Below are positions 43,828 through 52,136 of a DNA stretch of 64,000 bases, piece by piece; positions within the stretch are counted from its first letter, which is position 1; every line of letters starts with the position of its first letter. The notes below the pieces were generated by a model. That model searched no databases and was not told the origin of the DNA. It saw nothing but the letters and a program-made list of their open reading frames with translations. This DNA is from Cellulomonas sp. JH27-2 (GTDB taxonomy: Bacteria; Actinomycetota; Actinomycetes; Actinomycetales; Cellulomonadaceae): the NCBI RefSeq assembly GCF_014837175.1, contig NZ_JACYFR010000002.1, positions 620,001-684,000 on the forward strand, written 5' to 3'. Both the position numbers and the translations under genes were made by a program.

Positions 43828-45400
43828 CCAGTGGAACGCCTTCGTCGTCGGCCCGCGCGCGTTCGCCGACCGCGACGCGCCGACGCCCGACAACGGCGAC
43901 CTCGCCGGGCTGACCTTCGCCGTCAAGGACGTCATCGACGTCGCGGGCCTGCCCACGGGCCGCGGGCTGGCCGGGCACCCCGAGCCCGCCACGCGCTCCG
44001 CCGCTGCCGTCGACCGTCTGCTCGCGGCCGGCGCCGTGTGCGTGGGGAAGACCACGACGGACCAGCTCGCCTTCGGACTGAGCGGCCTCGACACGGGCAC
44101 CCCGGCTCCGGTCAACCCTCGGGACCCGGCGGCGATGGCGGGCGGCTCCTCGTCGGGGTCGGCGGCGGCGGTCGCGGCGGGGCTCGTCGCGTTCGCCCTC
44201 GCGACGGACACCGCGGGCTCGGCCCGGGTGCCGGCGTCGTACTGCGGCGTCACGGGCTTCCGACCCACGCACGGCGCCGTGCCGAGCACGGGCGTCAGCC
44301 CCCTGGCGCCGCGGTTCGACACCGTGGGCTGGATCGCGCAGGACGTCCGCACCGCCCGCGCCGTGGGCCGGTGCCTGCTCCCGCCCCGCGAGGCGGACCC
44401 CGGGGCGACCGGGGCGCGCCCGACCCGCGTGCTCCTCCTGGACGACGTCCTCGCAGAGCTGACCCCGTCGCTGGCCGGCTGGGTCACCGCCGAGGCCGCG
44501 CGGATCGCTGCGGCGTGGGAGGTCCCGGTCGAGCACGCCACGCTCGGGACGTCCCTGGGTGCGCTCGGTGACGACTTCCGCACGCAGCAGCTCGTCGAGG
44601 TCGCGCACCACCTGGGCGCCACGCCCCCCGACGACGTCCTCGCCCCGGTGCGCGATCGCCTCGCCGGAGCGGCGCAGGCCCGCCAGGCGGACGCGGACTC
44701 CGCCCGGGAGCGCTGCGCGGAGGTCCTCGGGCCCCTCCTGGACCGCCTCGCCGAGGGCGCGGTGATCGCGCTGCCCGCCGCCGCCGGGCCCGCCCCGGCG
44801 CGGGACGCCGACGGAACCGAGGAGTACGCCGCTCACCGTCGCACGACGATCGCCCTGGGTGCGATCGCGGGACTGCTCGGCGCCCCGAGCCTGGCCCTGC
44901 CCACCGCCTCGGGCGTCGCGGTGGCGCTCGTCTCCGCGCCCGGATCAGACCTGGCGCTCCTGGACGCGGGCTGCACGCTCGAGCCCGACTCCTGCACGAA
45001 CGACCTCGACACCTTCCGAGCGGCGTTCTACGCCTACGAGCGAGCACTCGTCGAGGGCGACGGCGACGCCCTGTCGCGCGCCTTCGGCGCGGACGCCGCC
45101 GTCACGAGGATCGCCCCGGAAGGGGTCGGCTACGGCCGGGCCGAGATCGACGCGGCCCGACGTCGTCGACCCAGCGCCGCGACGCCGCGGCACATCGACC
45201 ATCTCGTGCTCCGGTTGCTGGGTCCCCGCACCGCCGTCACCGCGGTCGCGTTCACCCGGTCCCCCACCGGCGTGCGTGGTCACCAGACCCAGACCTGGCA
45301 GCGGGAGGAGGGCGGCTGGCGGATCCAGCTCGCCCACGTCTCGCTGACCGTCGATCCTCCGGGATCTCGCATCACGGCAGCACCCGTCCCATCCCGCTGA
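43820..45400 (+). CDS. Amidase-signature enzyme fused to a C-terminal AtzH-like domain
   Basis: Residues 1-385 form an amidase-signature hydrolase with the Lys/cis-Ser/Ser triad K36 (FAVKDVIDV), S110 (AGGSSSGSAAAV) and S134 (DTAGSARVPASY). The 74- and 24-residue spacings match FAAH and malonamidase. Residues about 395-515 form a separate SnoaL/AtzH-like (DUF3225) domain: TFRAAFYAYERALVEGDGDA through HVSLTVDPP. In the cyanuric acid pathway AtzE and AtzH are separate proteins. Here they are one polypeptide of 526 residues. Related amidases cleave allophanate, carboxybiuret or ureides. ATG 43820 has AGGTGG upstream. Confidence 0.85.
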   Translation: MPDQWNAFVVGPRAFADRDAPTPDNGDLAGLTFAVKDVIDVAGLPTGRGLAGHPEPATRSAAAVDRLLAAGAVCVGKTTTDQLAFGLSGLDTGTPAPVNPRDPAAMAGGSSSGSAAAVAAGLVAFALATDTAGSARVPASYCGVTGFRPTHGAVPSTGVSPLAPRFDTVGWIAQDVRTARAVGRCLLPPREADPGATGARPTRVLLLDDVLAELTPSLAGWVTAEAARIAAAWEVPVEHATLGTSLGALGDDFRTQQLVEVAHHLGATPPDDVLAPVRDRLAGAAQARQADADSARERCAEVLGPLLDRLAEGAVIALPAAAGPAPARDADGTEEYAAHRRTTIALGAIAGLLGAPSLALPTASGVAVALVSAPGSDLALLDAGCTLEPDSCTNDLDTFRAAFYAYERALVEGDGDALSRAFGADAAVTRIAPEGVGYGRAEIDAARRRRPSAATPRHIDHLVLRLLGPRTAVTAVAFTRSPTGVRGHQTQTWQREEGGWRIQLAHVSLTVDPPGSRITAAPVPSR

Positions 45401-45433
45401 TCACCCCTCCACACCGGAAGAACAGGACCCCCC

Positions 45434-46816
45434 ATGGCCGGAAGCATCTTCGCGTGGCGTCTGCACGGCGACGGCACCAGCATCACCCCGGGAACGGTCG
45501 TCGCCCCCGGCGAGCGACTCTCCCTGCCGATCACCTTCGGGATCGGCTTCCAGCACGTGATCGCGATGTTCGGTGGCGTGTTCATCGTCCCCGTGATCCT
45601 CGGCTTCCCCACCTCGACCACCCTGCTGTTCTCGGGCATCGGCACCATGCTGTTCCTGCTGCTGACCGCCAACCGGGTGCCCAGCTACCTCGGCAGCAGC
45701 TTCGCCTTCCTCGCGCCCGTCGCGGCGATCGCTCCCCTGGGCGAGGGCCAGCACTCGCTGGACGCGGCGTCCATCTCGCTCGCGCTGGGCGGCATCCTCA
45801 TCACCGGTCTGGCCCTGACGCTCGTGGGCGTCGTCGTGCACTTCGCGGGCGCCGGCTGGATCAAGGCGCTCATGCCGCCCGCCGTCACCGGCACCATCGT
45901 CGCCCTCATCGGGCTCAACCTCGCGGGCACGGCCAAGTCCGAGTTCGACGCGGCCCCGCTCGAGGCGACCGTGACGCTCGTCGCCATCGTCCTGGTGACT
46001 GTGCTGTTCCGCGGGCTCGTCGGCAGGCTCGCGATCGTCCTCGGCGTCGCCGTCGGTTACGCCGTGTCCGCCCTGCGAGGGCACGTCGACTTCTCCGGAG
46101 TGAAGGCGGCGGACTGGTTCGGGCTGCCGTCGTTCCACACCCCGCACGTCACGACGGCCGCGTGGGGCCTGTTCCTGCCCGTCGTGCTCGTCCTGGTGGC
46201 CGAGAACGTGGGCCACGTCAAGACCGTCGCCGCGATGACGGGCAGCAACCTGGACCGCTACATGGGCCGTGCCCTCGTCGCCGACGGTCTGGCGACCACC
46301 CTCGCCGGCGCCGGTGGCGGGTCCGCGACCACCACCTACGCCGAGAACATCGGCGTGATGGCGTCCAGCCGCGTCTACAGCACGGCCGCGTACTGGGTCG
46401 CCGGCTGCTTCGCCGTGCTGCTCGGGCTGTGTCCGAAGTTCGGCGCGGTCGCCGCGTCCATCCCCGCGGGGGTCCTCGGCGGTGCCGGGGTAGTTCTCTA
46501 CGGGATGATCGGCGTCCTGGGCGCACGGATCTGGGTCCAGAACCGGGTCAACTTCTCCTCGCCGACCAACCTGCTCACAGGCGCGGTCGGCCTTGTGCTG
46601 GGCATCGGCGGCTTCACCATCACGGCCGGCGACTTCACGCTCGGGGCGATCGGCGTGGGCTCGTTCGGGGCCTTGGCCGTCTACCACCTGATGAAGGCGG
46701 TCTCCCGCGTGCGCGGAACGGACCCCGACCTCGACATCCCCGCGAGCGAAAAGCGCGACGACGAGGAGCCCGAGGCGCGCCTCACGCCCGAGCCGGAGCT
46801 CGAGACCGTGCGCTGA
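45434..46816 (+). CDS. NCS2-family nucleobase (uracil/xanthine-type) permease
   Basis: A 460-residue transporter with about 14 hydrophobic segments. NCS2 signatures include GIGFQHVIAMFGGVFIVPVI, VPSYLGSSFAFLAPVAAIA (helix 3 region with Ser-Ser), LVAENVGHVKTVAAMTGSNL (the conserved Glu in helix 8) and GGGSATTTYAENIGVMASSR (Glu in helix 10). The last 30 residues are acidic and cytoplasmic. Substrate is probably uracil, another pyrimidine or a purine-like heterocycle, imported with H+. It lies 33 bp after the amidase gene with an AGGACC ribosome binding site, and so ends the GntR-controlled operon. Confidence 0.93.
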   Translation: MAGSIFAWRLHGDGTSITPGTVVAPGERLSLPITFGIGFQHVIAMFGGVFIVPVILGFPTSTTLLFSGIGTMLFLLLTANRVPSYLGSSFAFLAPVAAIAPLGEGQHSLDAASISLALGGILITGLALTLVGVVVHFAGAGWIKALMPPAVTGTIVALIGLNLAGTAKSEFDAAPLEATVTLVAIVLVTVLFRGLVGRLAIVLGVAVGYAVSALRGHVDFSGVKAADWFGLPSFHTPHVTTAAWGLFLPVVLVLVAENVGHVKTVAAMTGSNLDRYMGRALVADGLATTLAGAGGGSATTTYAENIGVMASSRVYSTAAYWVAGCFAVLLGLCPKFGAVAASIPAGVLGGAGVVLYGMIGVLGARIWVQNRVNFSSPTNLLTGAVGLVLGIGGFTITAGDFTLGAIGVGSFGALAVYHLMKAVSRVRGTDPDLDIPASEKRDDEEPEARLTPEPELETVR

Positions 46817-46839
46817 GCGCAGTACGGCGAGCGCATACC

Positions 46840-46882
46840 GGACGACCGCGCGGATGCCCTGTGGGCACCCGCGCGGTCGTCC
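46840..46882. terminator. Bidirectional terminator between convergent operons
   Basis: A perfect 14-bp stem (46840-46853 and 46869-46882) continues, after one mismatch, into a 5-bp stem (46855-46859 and 46863-46867) with a TGT loop. It fills the 71-bp gap between the permease stop and the acetate symporter stop, so it can end transcription from both sides. Confidence 0.88.
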
Positions 46883-46887
46883 GCCGG

Positions 46888-48537
46888 TCAGTGCGCGACG
46901 GCCTTCTCGGATCCGGCGCCCGTCAGGGAGCGGACCTCCATCTCTGCGTACTTCTCCGGGCTGGACTTGCCCTTGCTCAGGTACGTCCCGACGATGCCCA
47001 GGACGAACGCGAGCGGGATCGTGATCAGGCCGGGGTTCTCCAGCGAGATCAGGTGGAAGTCGACGCCCGTGTCCTTGATCATCGACAGGCTCTCGCCCGT
47101 CTTCGGGTCGACCTTGCCGGACACGACGGGCGAGAACGTGATCAGCACCAGGCAGGAGATCAGCCCGCCGTACATGCTCCACAGCGCCCCCGAGGTGTTG
47201 AACCTCTTCCAGAACAGCGAGTAGAGGATCGTCGGCAGGTTGGCGCTGGCAGCCACGGCGAACGCCAGCGCCACCAGGAACGCGACGTTCTGACCGTTGG
47301 CGAAGATGCCACCGATGATGGCCAGCACCCCGATCACGACCACCGTGATCCGGGCGACGCGGACCTCGCCGTCGGGCCGGATCTGCCCGTGCTTGATGAC
47401 CGAGGCGTAGATGTCGTGCGCGAACGACGTCGCCGCCGTGATCGTCAGACCGGCCACGACCGCGAGGATCGTCGCGAAGGCCACGGCCGAGATCAGGGCG
47501 AGCAGGATCGTCCCGCCCAGCTCGTACGCGAGCAGCGGAGCCGCCGAGTTCACCCCACCTGGTGCCGCCTTGATGGCGTCCGGTCCGACGAGAGCACCCG
47601 CTCCGTACCCGAGCACGAGGGTGAACAGGTAGAAGATCCCGATGAGCCAGATCGCCCACACCACCGAGCGACGCGCCTCCTTGGCCGTCGGCACCGTGTA
47701 GAAGCGCATGAGGACGTGTGGCAGGCCCGCGGTTCCGAGCACCAGCGCGAGCGCGAGCGACAGGAAGTTGAGCTGGCTCATGGACGTCGCGCCGTACTGC
47801 TTGCCGGGACCGAGCAGCGCCTCGCCCCCCTCACCCGCCTTGTCGACCGCGCCCTGCATCAGGTCGGACAGGTTGAAGCCGTACTTGGCCAGGACCCAGA
47901 CCGTCATCACGGCGGCGCCCGCGATGAGCAGGATCGCCTTGATGATCTGCACCCACGTGGTGCCCTTCATGCCACCGATCAGCACGTAGAGGATCATCAG
48001 CGCACCGACGACGGCGATGACGGCGCCCTGCGCGGCAGTGCCCTCGATGCCGAGCAGCAGTGCGACGAGGCCACCGGCGCCGGCCATCTGTGCGAGCAGG
48101 TAGAAGAACACGACCGCGAGCGTCGCCAGGGACGCCGCCATGCGGACGGGCCGCTCCTTCAGGCGGAAGGAGAGGACGTCGGCCATCGTGAACTTGCCGG
48201 TGTTGCGCAGCAGCTCGGCCACCAGCAGGAGTGCGACGAGCCACGCGACCAGGAAGCCGATCGAGTAGAGGAACCCGTCGTACCCGTTGATGGCGATCGC
48301 ACCGCAGATCCCCAGGAAGGACGCCGCCGACAGGTAGTCCCCGGCGATCGCCGTGCCGTTCTGCGGCCCGGTGAACGAGCGGCCCGCGGCGTAGTAGTCC
48401 GCCGCGGTCTTGTTGTTGCGTGACGCGCGGAAGACGATCACGAGCGTGATCAGCACGAACACGCCGAAGATGGCGATGTTGACGGCCGGCTCGCCGATCT
48501 GGTCGGTCTCGGCGGCCGCGTGGACGACGGCGCTCAT
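46888..48537 (-). CDS. actP: Cation:acetate symporter (SSS family), ActP-like
   Basis: A 549-residue sodium:solute symporter with about 13 hydrophobic segments. Signatures are YYAAGRSFTGPQNGTAIAGD, YLSAASFLGICGAIAINGYD (Na+-site region) and KGTTWVQIIKAILLIAGA, all as in ActP/YjcG. A conserved cytoplasmic end LSKGKSSPEKYAEMEVRSLT follows the last helix. It imports acetate, and possibly other short monocarboxylates such as glycolate, with Na+. The ATG overlaps the DUF485 stop as ATGA, the usual yjcH-actP pairing. The transcript ends at the bidirectional hairpin. Confidence 0.94.
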   Translation of the reverse strand: MSAVVHAAAETDQIGEPAVNIAIFGVFVLITLVIVFRASRNNKTAADYYAAGRSFTGPQNGTAIAGDYLSAASFLGICGAIAINGYDGFLYSIGFLVAWLVALLLVAELLRNTGKFTMADVLSFRLKERPVRMAASLATLAVVFFYLLAQMAGAGGLVALLLGIEGTAAQGAVIAVVGALMILYVLIGGMKGTTWVQIIKAILLIAGAAVMTVWVLAKYGFNLSDLMQGAVDKAGEGGEALLGPGKQYGATSMSQLNFLSLALALVLGTAGLPHVLMRFYTVPTAKEARRSVVWAIWLIGIFYLFTLVLGYGAGALVGPDAIKAAPGGVNSAAPLLAYELGGTILLALISAVAFATILAVVAGLTITAATSFAHDIYASVIKHGQIRPDGEVRVARITVVVIGVLAIIGGIFANGQNVAFLVALAFAVAASANLPTILYSLFWKRFNTSGALWSMYGGLISCLVLITFSPVVSGKVDPKTGESLSMIKDTGVDFHLISLENPGLITIPLAFVLGIVGTYLSKGKSSPEKYAEMEVRSLTGAGSEKAVAH

Positions 48538-48890
48538 GCTCCCTCACCCGACCCGTTGTCGACCGTGCCCTGCTCGATGTGGAGTCGGAGCCGCTCGGCG
48601 ACGGCGTCCTGCTTGTTGTTGGCCCAGCGTGCGTAGACCATCGTGATGATGAAGGTCGACGCGAACTGCCCGAGCCCGAAGAGCAGCCCGACCGTGATGT
48701 TGCCCCACACCTTGGTCGACATGAAGTCGTGGGCGTAGTCGGCCAGCAGGACGTACACGAAGTACCAGATCAGGAACAAGGCCGTCATCGGGAACACGAA
48801 GTTGCGGAAGCGCTTCTTGAGCGCCTGGAACTCGTCGCTGCGTTGGACGCGTTGGTAGTCGGTCTCGAAGCCGTCAGCGGTGTCGGTCAT
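48534..48890 (-). CDS. yjcH: DUF485 membrane protein, YjcH-like
   Basis: A small inner-membrane protein of 118 residues that is encoded ahead of actP in many bacteria and is thought to accompany the symporter. There are two membrane segments, about 35-55 (FVFPMTALFLIWYFVYVLLA) and 73-95 (ITVGLLFGLGQFASTFIITM). The conserved N-terminal FQALKKRFRNFVFP and central YAHDFMSTKVWGNI mark DUF485. ATG 48890 is supported by GGGAGG six bases upstream; the open frame extends further upstream through a hairpin without homologous sequence. Confidence 0.92.
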   Translation of the reverse strand: MTDTADGFETDYQRVQRSDEFQALKKRFRNFVFPMTALFLIWYFVYVLLADYAHDFMSTKVWGNITVGLLFGLGQFASTFIITMVYARWANNKQDAVAERLRLHIEQGTVDNGSGEGA

Positions 48891-48902
48891 GCCACCTCCC
48901 GG

Positions 48903-48936
48903 TGTGCGCTGGTGGCCCCGTTGCCACCGGCACACA
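48903..48936 (-). terminator. Hairpin downstream of polA
   Basis: A 14-bp stem with two G-U pairs on RNA (48903-48916 and 48923-48936) and a 6-base loop lies 66 bp past the polA stop and 13 bp before the DUF485 start. It may end polA transcripts or, because it lies in the yjcH-actP leader, affect access to that ribosome binding site. Confidence 0.55.
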
Positions 48937-49001
48937 CTCTGGCGGAAACCACCCCGCCATGGGGTGAAAACCGACAAACGCGCCGATATCGTTATCTCGG
49001 A

Positions 49002-51710
49002 CTAGTGGCCGGCCTCGTGCCAGCTCGCACCGACACCCACGCTCACGTCGAGCGGCACGCTCAGCGGGCCGCCGGGCACGGCGTCGCCCGCCGCCCCCAT
49101 CTGTTCGCGAAGGATGGCCTCCACCGCCTCGCGCTCACCCGCCGCCACCTCGACGACGAGCTCGTCGTGGACCTGGAGCAGGAGGCGCGACGACAGCCCT
49201 CGGCGGGTCAGCTCCTCGTCCACGCCGAGCATCGCCACCTTGATGAGGTCGGCCGCACTGCCCTGGATCGGGGCGTTGAGCGCCATCCGCTCGGCGACCT
49301 CGCGACGCTGGCGGTTGTCGCTCGTGAGGTCGGGCAGATACCGGCGGCGCCCCATGATGGTCGCGGTGTAGCCGGTCGCCCTGGCTTCGTCGACGACGCT
49401 GGTCAGGTAGGTGCGCACGCCTCCGAACCGCTCGAAGTAGTCAGCCATGAGCGCGGAGGCCTCGGCGACCTCGATCGCGAGCTGCTGCGACAGCCCGTAC
49501 GCCGACAGCCCGTACGCCAGGCCGTAGCTCATCGCCTTGATCTTCGACCGCTGAGCGGCCGACACCTCGGTGGTCGGCACCCCGAAGACGCGCGAGCCGA
49601 CGTAGCTGTGCAGGTCCTCCCCCGAGCGGAACGCCTCGATGAGGCCCTCGTCGCCGGACAGGTGGGCCATGATCCGCATCTCGATCTGCGAGTAGTCCGC
49701 CGTCACGAGCGTCTCGTAGCCGTCGCCGACGACGAACGCGCGGCGGATCTGGCGACCCGCCTCGGTGCGGATCGGGATGTTCTGCAGGTTCGGGTCGGCC
49801 GACGAGAGTCGTCCCGTCGCGGCGATCGTCTGCTGGAACGTCGTGTGGATGCGACCGTCGGGCGCGACCGATCGCAGCAGCCCCTCGACCGTCTGCCGCA
49901 GCCGGATGGCGTCGCGGTGCGCGAGCAGGTGCTCGAGGAACGGGTGCTGCGTGCGGGCGAACAGGTCGGTGAGCGCGTTGGCGTCGGTGGTGTACCCGGT
50001 CTTGATCTTCTTCGTCTTGGGCATGCCGAGCTGGTCGAACAGCACCTCCTGGAGCTGTTTGGGTGAGCCCAGGTTCACCTCCCGACCGATCACGTCGTAG
50101 GCCTGGGCGGCCGCGTCCCGCACGGTCGCGTCGAACGACGCCTCGAGCTCCTGCAGGTAGACCGTGTCGATCGCGATCCCGGTGCGCTCCATCCGCCCCA
50201 GCACGTCCTGCAGCGGCAGCTCGAGGTCGGTCAGCAGGTGGCCGAGCGCCCGATCGCCCACCTCGCCGTCCAGCACGTCCGTCAGGTCGCGCACCGCGGC
50301 GGCCCGCACGGCGGCCCGACGGTCCTCGTCGGAGCCGTCGATCTCCAGGTCCAGCGCCCCCTGCCCCTGCGACGACCCGTCGTCACCGCCCAGCTCACGG
50401 TGCAGATAACCGATCGCCAGGTCGGGCAGGTCGTACGCACGGCGGTCCGGCTGGCACAGGTAGGCCGCGAGCTCCGTGTCGAAGACGACTCCCGCCAGCG
50501 CCAGCCCACGCCCGGCCAGCGCGTGCCAGGCGACCTTGGCGCCGTGGATCGTCTTGGGGGCCGACGGGTCCGCCAGCCATGCGGCCAGCGCTGACTCGTC
50601 GTCGGGCAGCACCTTGGCCAGGTCGACGACCGCCGCCTGCCCTGCGTCGTCCGCCAGCGCGAGACCCCAGGCGTCAGGCGCGGCGGGCGCGCCGGTCCCC
50701 CGCACGTCGACACCCAGCAGGCTCCCACGCCGCTGCGCCAACCAGTCCCCGAGCTCACCGTCGGCGAGGTCCGCCAGGTCGAGGTCCGCCGCCGCGGCCT
50801 GGACCGCGTCACCCGCCTCGTCGTCGTCCAGCATCGCGAACAGGCGGTCACGCAGCGTCCGGAACTCCAGCTCGTCGAGGATCGCGTGCAGCGCCGTCCG
50901 GTCCCACGCCCGGGCCTCCAGGTCGTCGGGACGCAGCGGGAGCTCGAGATCGGTGACGAGCGCGTTCAGGCGGCGGTTCATGCGCACCTGCTCGAGGTTG
51001 GCGCGCAGCGACTCGCCTGCCTTGCCGGGGACCATGCCCGCGTGCTCGAGGATCCCGTCCAGTCCGTCGTACTGGCCGATCCACTTGGCGGCCGTCTTGG
51101 GGCCCACCCCCGGGATGCCGGGCAGGTTGTCGCTGGTCTCGCCCACGAGCGCCGCGAGGTCCGGGTACCGCTCCGGCGGGACGCCGTACTTGGTCTCCAC
51201 CGCCGCGGGCGTCATGCGGGCCAGCTCCGAGACGCCCTTGACGGGGTAGAGGACCGTCACGTCGTCCCGCACCAGCTGGAACGAGTCCCGGTCGCCCGAG
51301 CAGATGAGCACCTGCATGCCCACGGCCGAGGCTTGCGTCGACAGCGTCGCGAGGATGTCGTCGGCCTCGAACTGCTCCTTGGTCAGCACCGGGATGTGCA
51401 TGGTCTCGAGGACCCTGCGGATGACGTCGACCTGCCCCCGGAACGGGGCGGGGGTGGCGTCCCGGTTGCCCTTGTACGCCTCGTAGACCTCGGTGCGGAA
51501 CGTCGTACGGCCCAGGTCGAAGGCGACCGCGACGTGGGTCGGCGCCTCGTCGCGCAGCAGGTTGGCGAGCATGGAGACGAAGCCGAAGACCGCGTTGGTC
51601 GGCTCCCCCGTCGAGGTCGCGAACTTGTCCACGGGAAGGGCGAAGAAGGCCCGGTACGCCATGGAGTGTCCGTCGATGAGGAGCAGGCGGGCTGGCTGTG
51701 CGTCGTTCAC
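49002..51710 (-). CDS. polA: DNA polymerase I
   Basis: Replaces RNA primers and fills repair gaps. It has 902 residues from GTG 51710. The N-terminal 5'-3' exonuclease (about 1-300) shows LLLIDGHSMAYRAFFALP and GVGPKTAAKWIGQYDGL. The middle 3'-5' exonuclease domain (about 315-500) is degenerate: the ExoI Asp-x-Glu reads LLGVDVRGTG. Proofreading is therefore probably absent, as in other actinobacterial PolA. The C-terminal polymerase has motif A VTADYSQIEMRIMAHLSGDE and motif C LQVHDELVVEVAAG. A divergent thioesterase gene starts only 18 bp from the polA start. Confidence 0.97.
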   Translation of the reverse strand: MNDAQPARLLLIDGHSMAYRAFFALPVDKFATSTGEPTNAVFGFVSMLANLLRDEAPTHVAVAFDLGRTTFRTEVYEAYKGNRDATPAPFRGQVDVIRRVLETMHIPVLTKEQFEADDILATLSTQASAVGMQVLICSGDRDSFQLVRDDVTVLYPVKGVSELARMTPAAVETKYGVPPERYPDLAALVGETSDNLPGIPGVGPKTAAKWIGQYDGLDGILEHAGMVPGKAGESLRANLEQVRMNRRLNALVTDLELPLRPDDLEARAWDRTALHAILDELEFRTLRDRLFAMLDDDEAGDAVQAAAADLDLADLADGELGDWLAQRRGSLLGVDVRGTGAPAAPDAWGLALADDAGQAAVVDLAKVLPDDESALAAWLADPSAPKTIHGAKVAWHALAGRGLALAGVVFDTELAAYLCQPDRRAYDLPDLAIGYLHRELGGDDGSSQGQGALDLEIDGSDEDRRAAVRAAAVRDLTDVLDGEVGDRALGHLLTDLELPLQDVLGRMERTGIAIDTVYLQELEASFDATVRDAAAQAYDVIGREVNLGSPKQLQEVLFDQLGMPKTKKIKTGYTTDANALTDLFARTQHPFLEHLLAHRDAIRLRQTVEGLLRSVAPDGRIHTTFQQTIAATGRLSSADPNLQNIPIRTEAGRQIRRAFVVGDGYETLVTADYSQIEMRIMAHLSGDEGLIEAFRSGEDLHSYVGSRVFGVPTTEVSAAQRSKIKAMSYGLAYGLSAYGLSQQLAIEVAEASALMADYFERFGGVRTYLTSVVDEARATGYTATIMGRRRYLPDLTSDNRQRREVAERMALNAPIQGSAADLIKVAMLGVDEELTRRGLSSRLLLQVHDELVVEVAAGEREAVEAILREQMGAAGDAVPGGPLSVPLDVSVGVGASWHEAGH

Positions 51711-51728
51711 GGTGCCAACCTATCCGGC

Positions 51729-52136
51729 ATGACCGACACGAACGTCCCCGCCCTGCCGTCCACGGCTGGCACCCTGATGGAACGCATGGGCATCGCGATC
51801 ACCGAGGTGAGCGCCGAGCGCGCCGTGGGCACGATGCCCGTGGCCGGCAACACCCAGCCGTTCGGCCTGCTGCACGGCGGCGCGTCCGGCGTCCTCGCCG
51901 AGACGCTCGGCTCGTACGCGGCCCAGGTCCACGCCGGTCCCGGGCGCGCAGCCGTCGGGGTCGAGCTCAACGCGACCCATCATCGGTCCGCGCGGTCCGG
52001 CTCCGTGACGGGGACGGCGACCGCCGTGCACCTGGGCCGGACGCTGGTGACCTACCAGGTGGTGGTCGAGGACGAGGACGGGCGGCGCGTCTGCACCGCG
52101 CGGTTGACCTGCATGGTGATCGACGCGACACCCTGA
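51729..52136 (+). CDS. PaaI-type hotdog-fold thioesterase
   Basis: A 135-residue hotdog protein. The diagnostic QPFGLLHGGASGVLAETLGS gives H49-G50-G51 and E58, the usual catalytic arrangement of PaaI/MenI-type thioesterases acting on aromatic or acyl-CoA esters. The later ELNATHHRSARSGSVTGTAT and LGRTLVTYQVVVEDEDGRRV are typical. It could act in menaquinone synthesis (DHNA-CoA hydrolase, MenI-like) or general CoA thioester clearance. ATG 51729 lies 18 bp from the divergent polA start, so its promoter must lie within polA coding sequence. It overlaps the convergent acetyltransferase gene by 85 bp. Confidence 0.88.
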   Translation: MTDTNVPALPSTAGTLMERMGIAITEVSAERAVGTMPVAGNTQPFGLLHGGASGVLAETLGSYAAQVHAGPGRAAVGVELNATHHRSARSGSVTGTATAVHLGRTLVTYQVVVEDEDGRRVCTARLTCMVIDATP

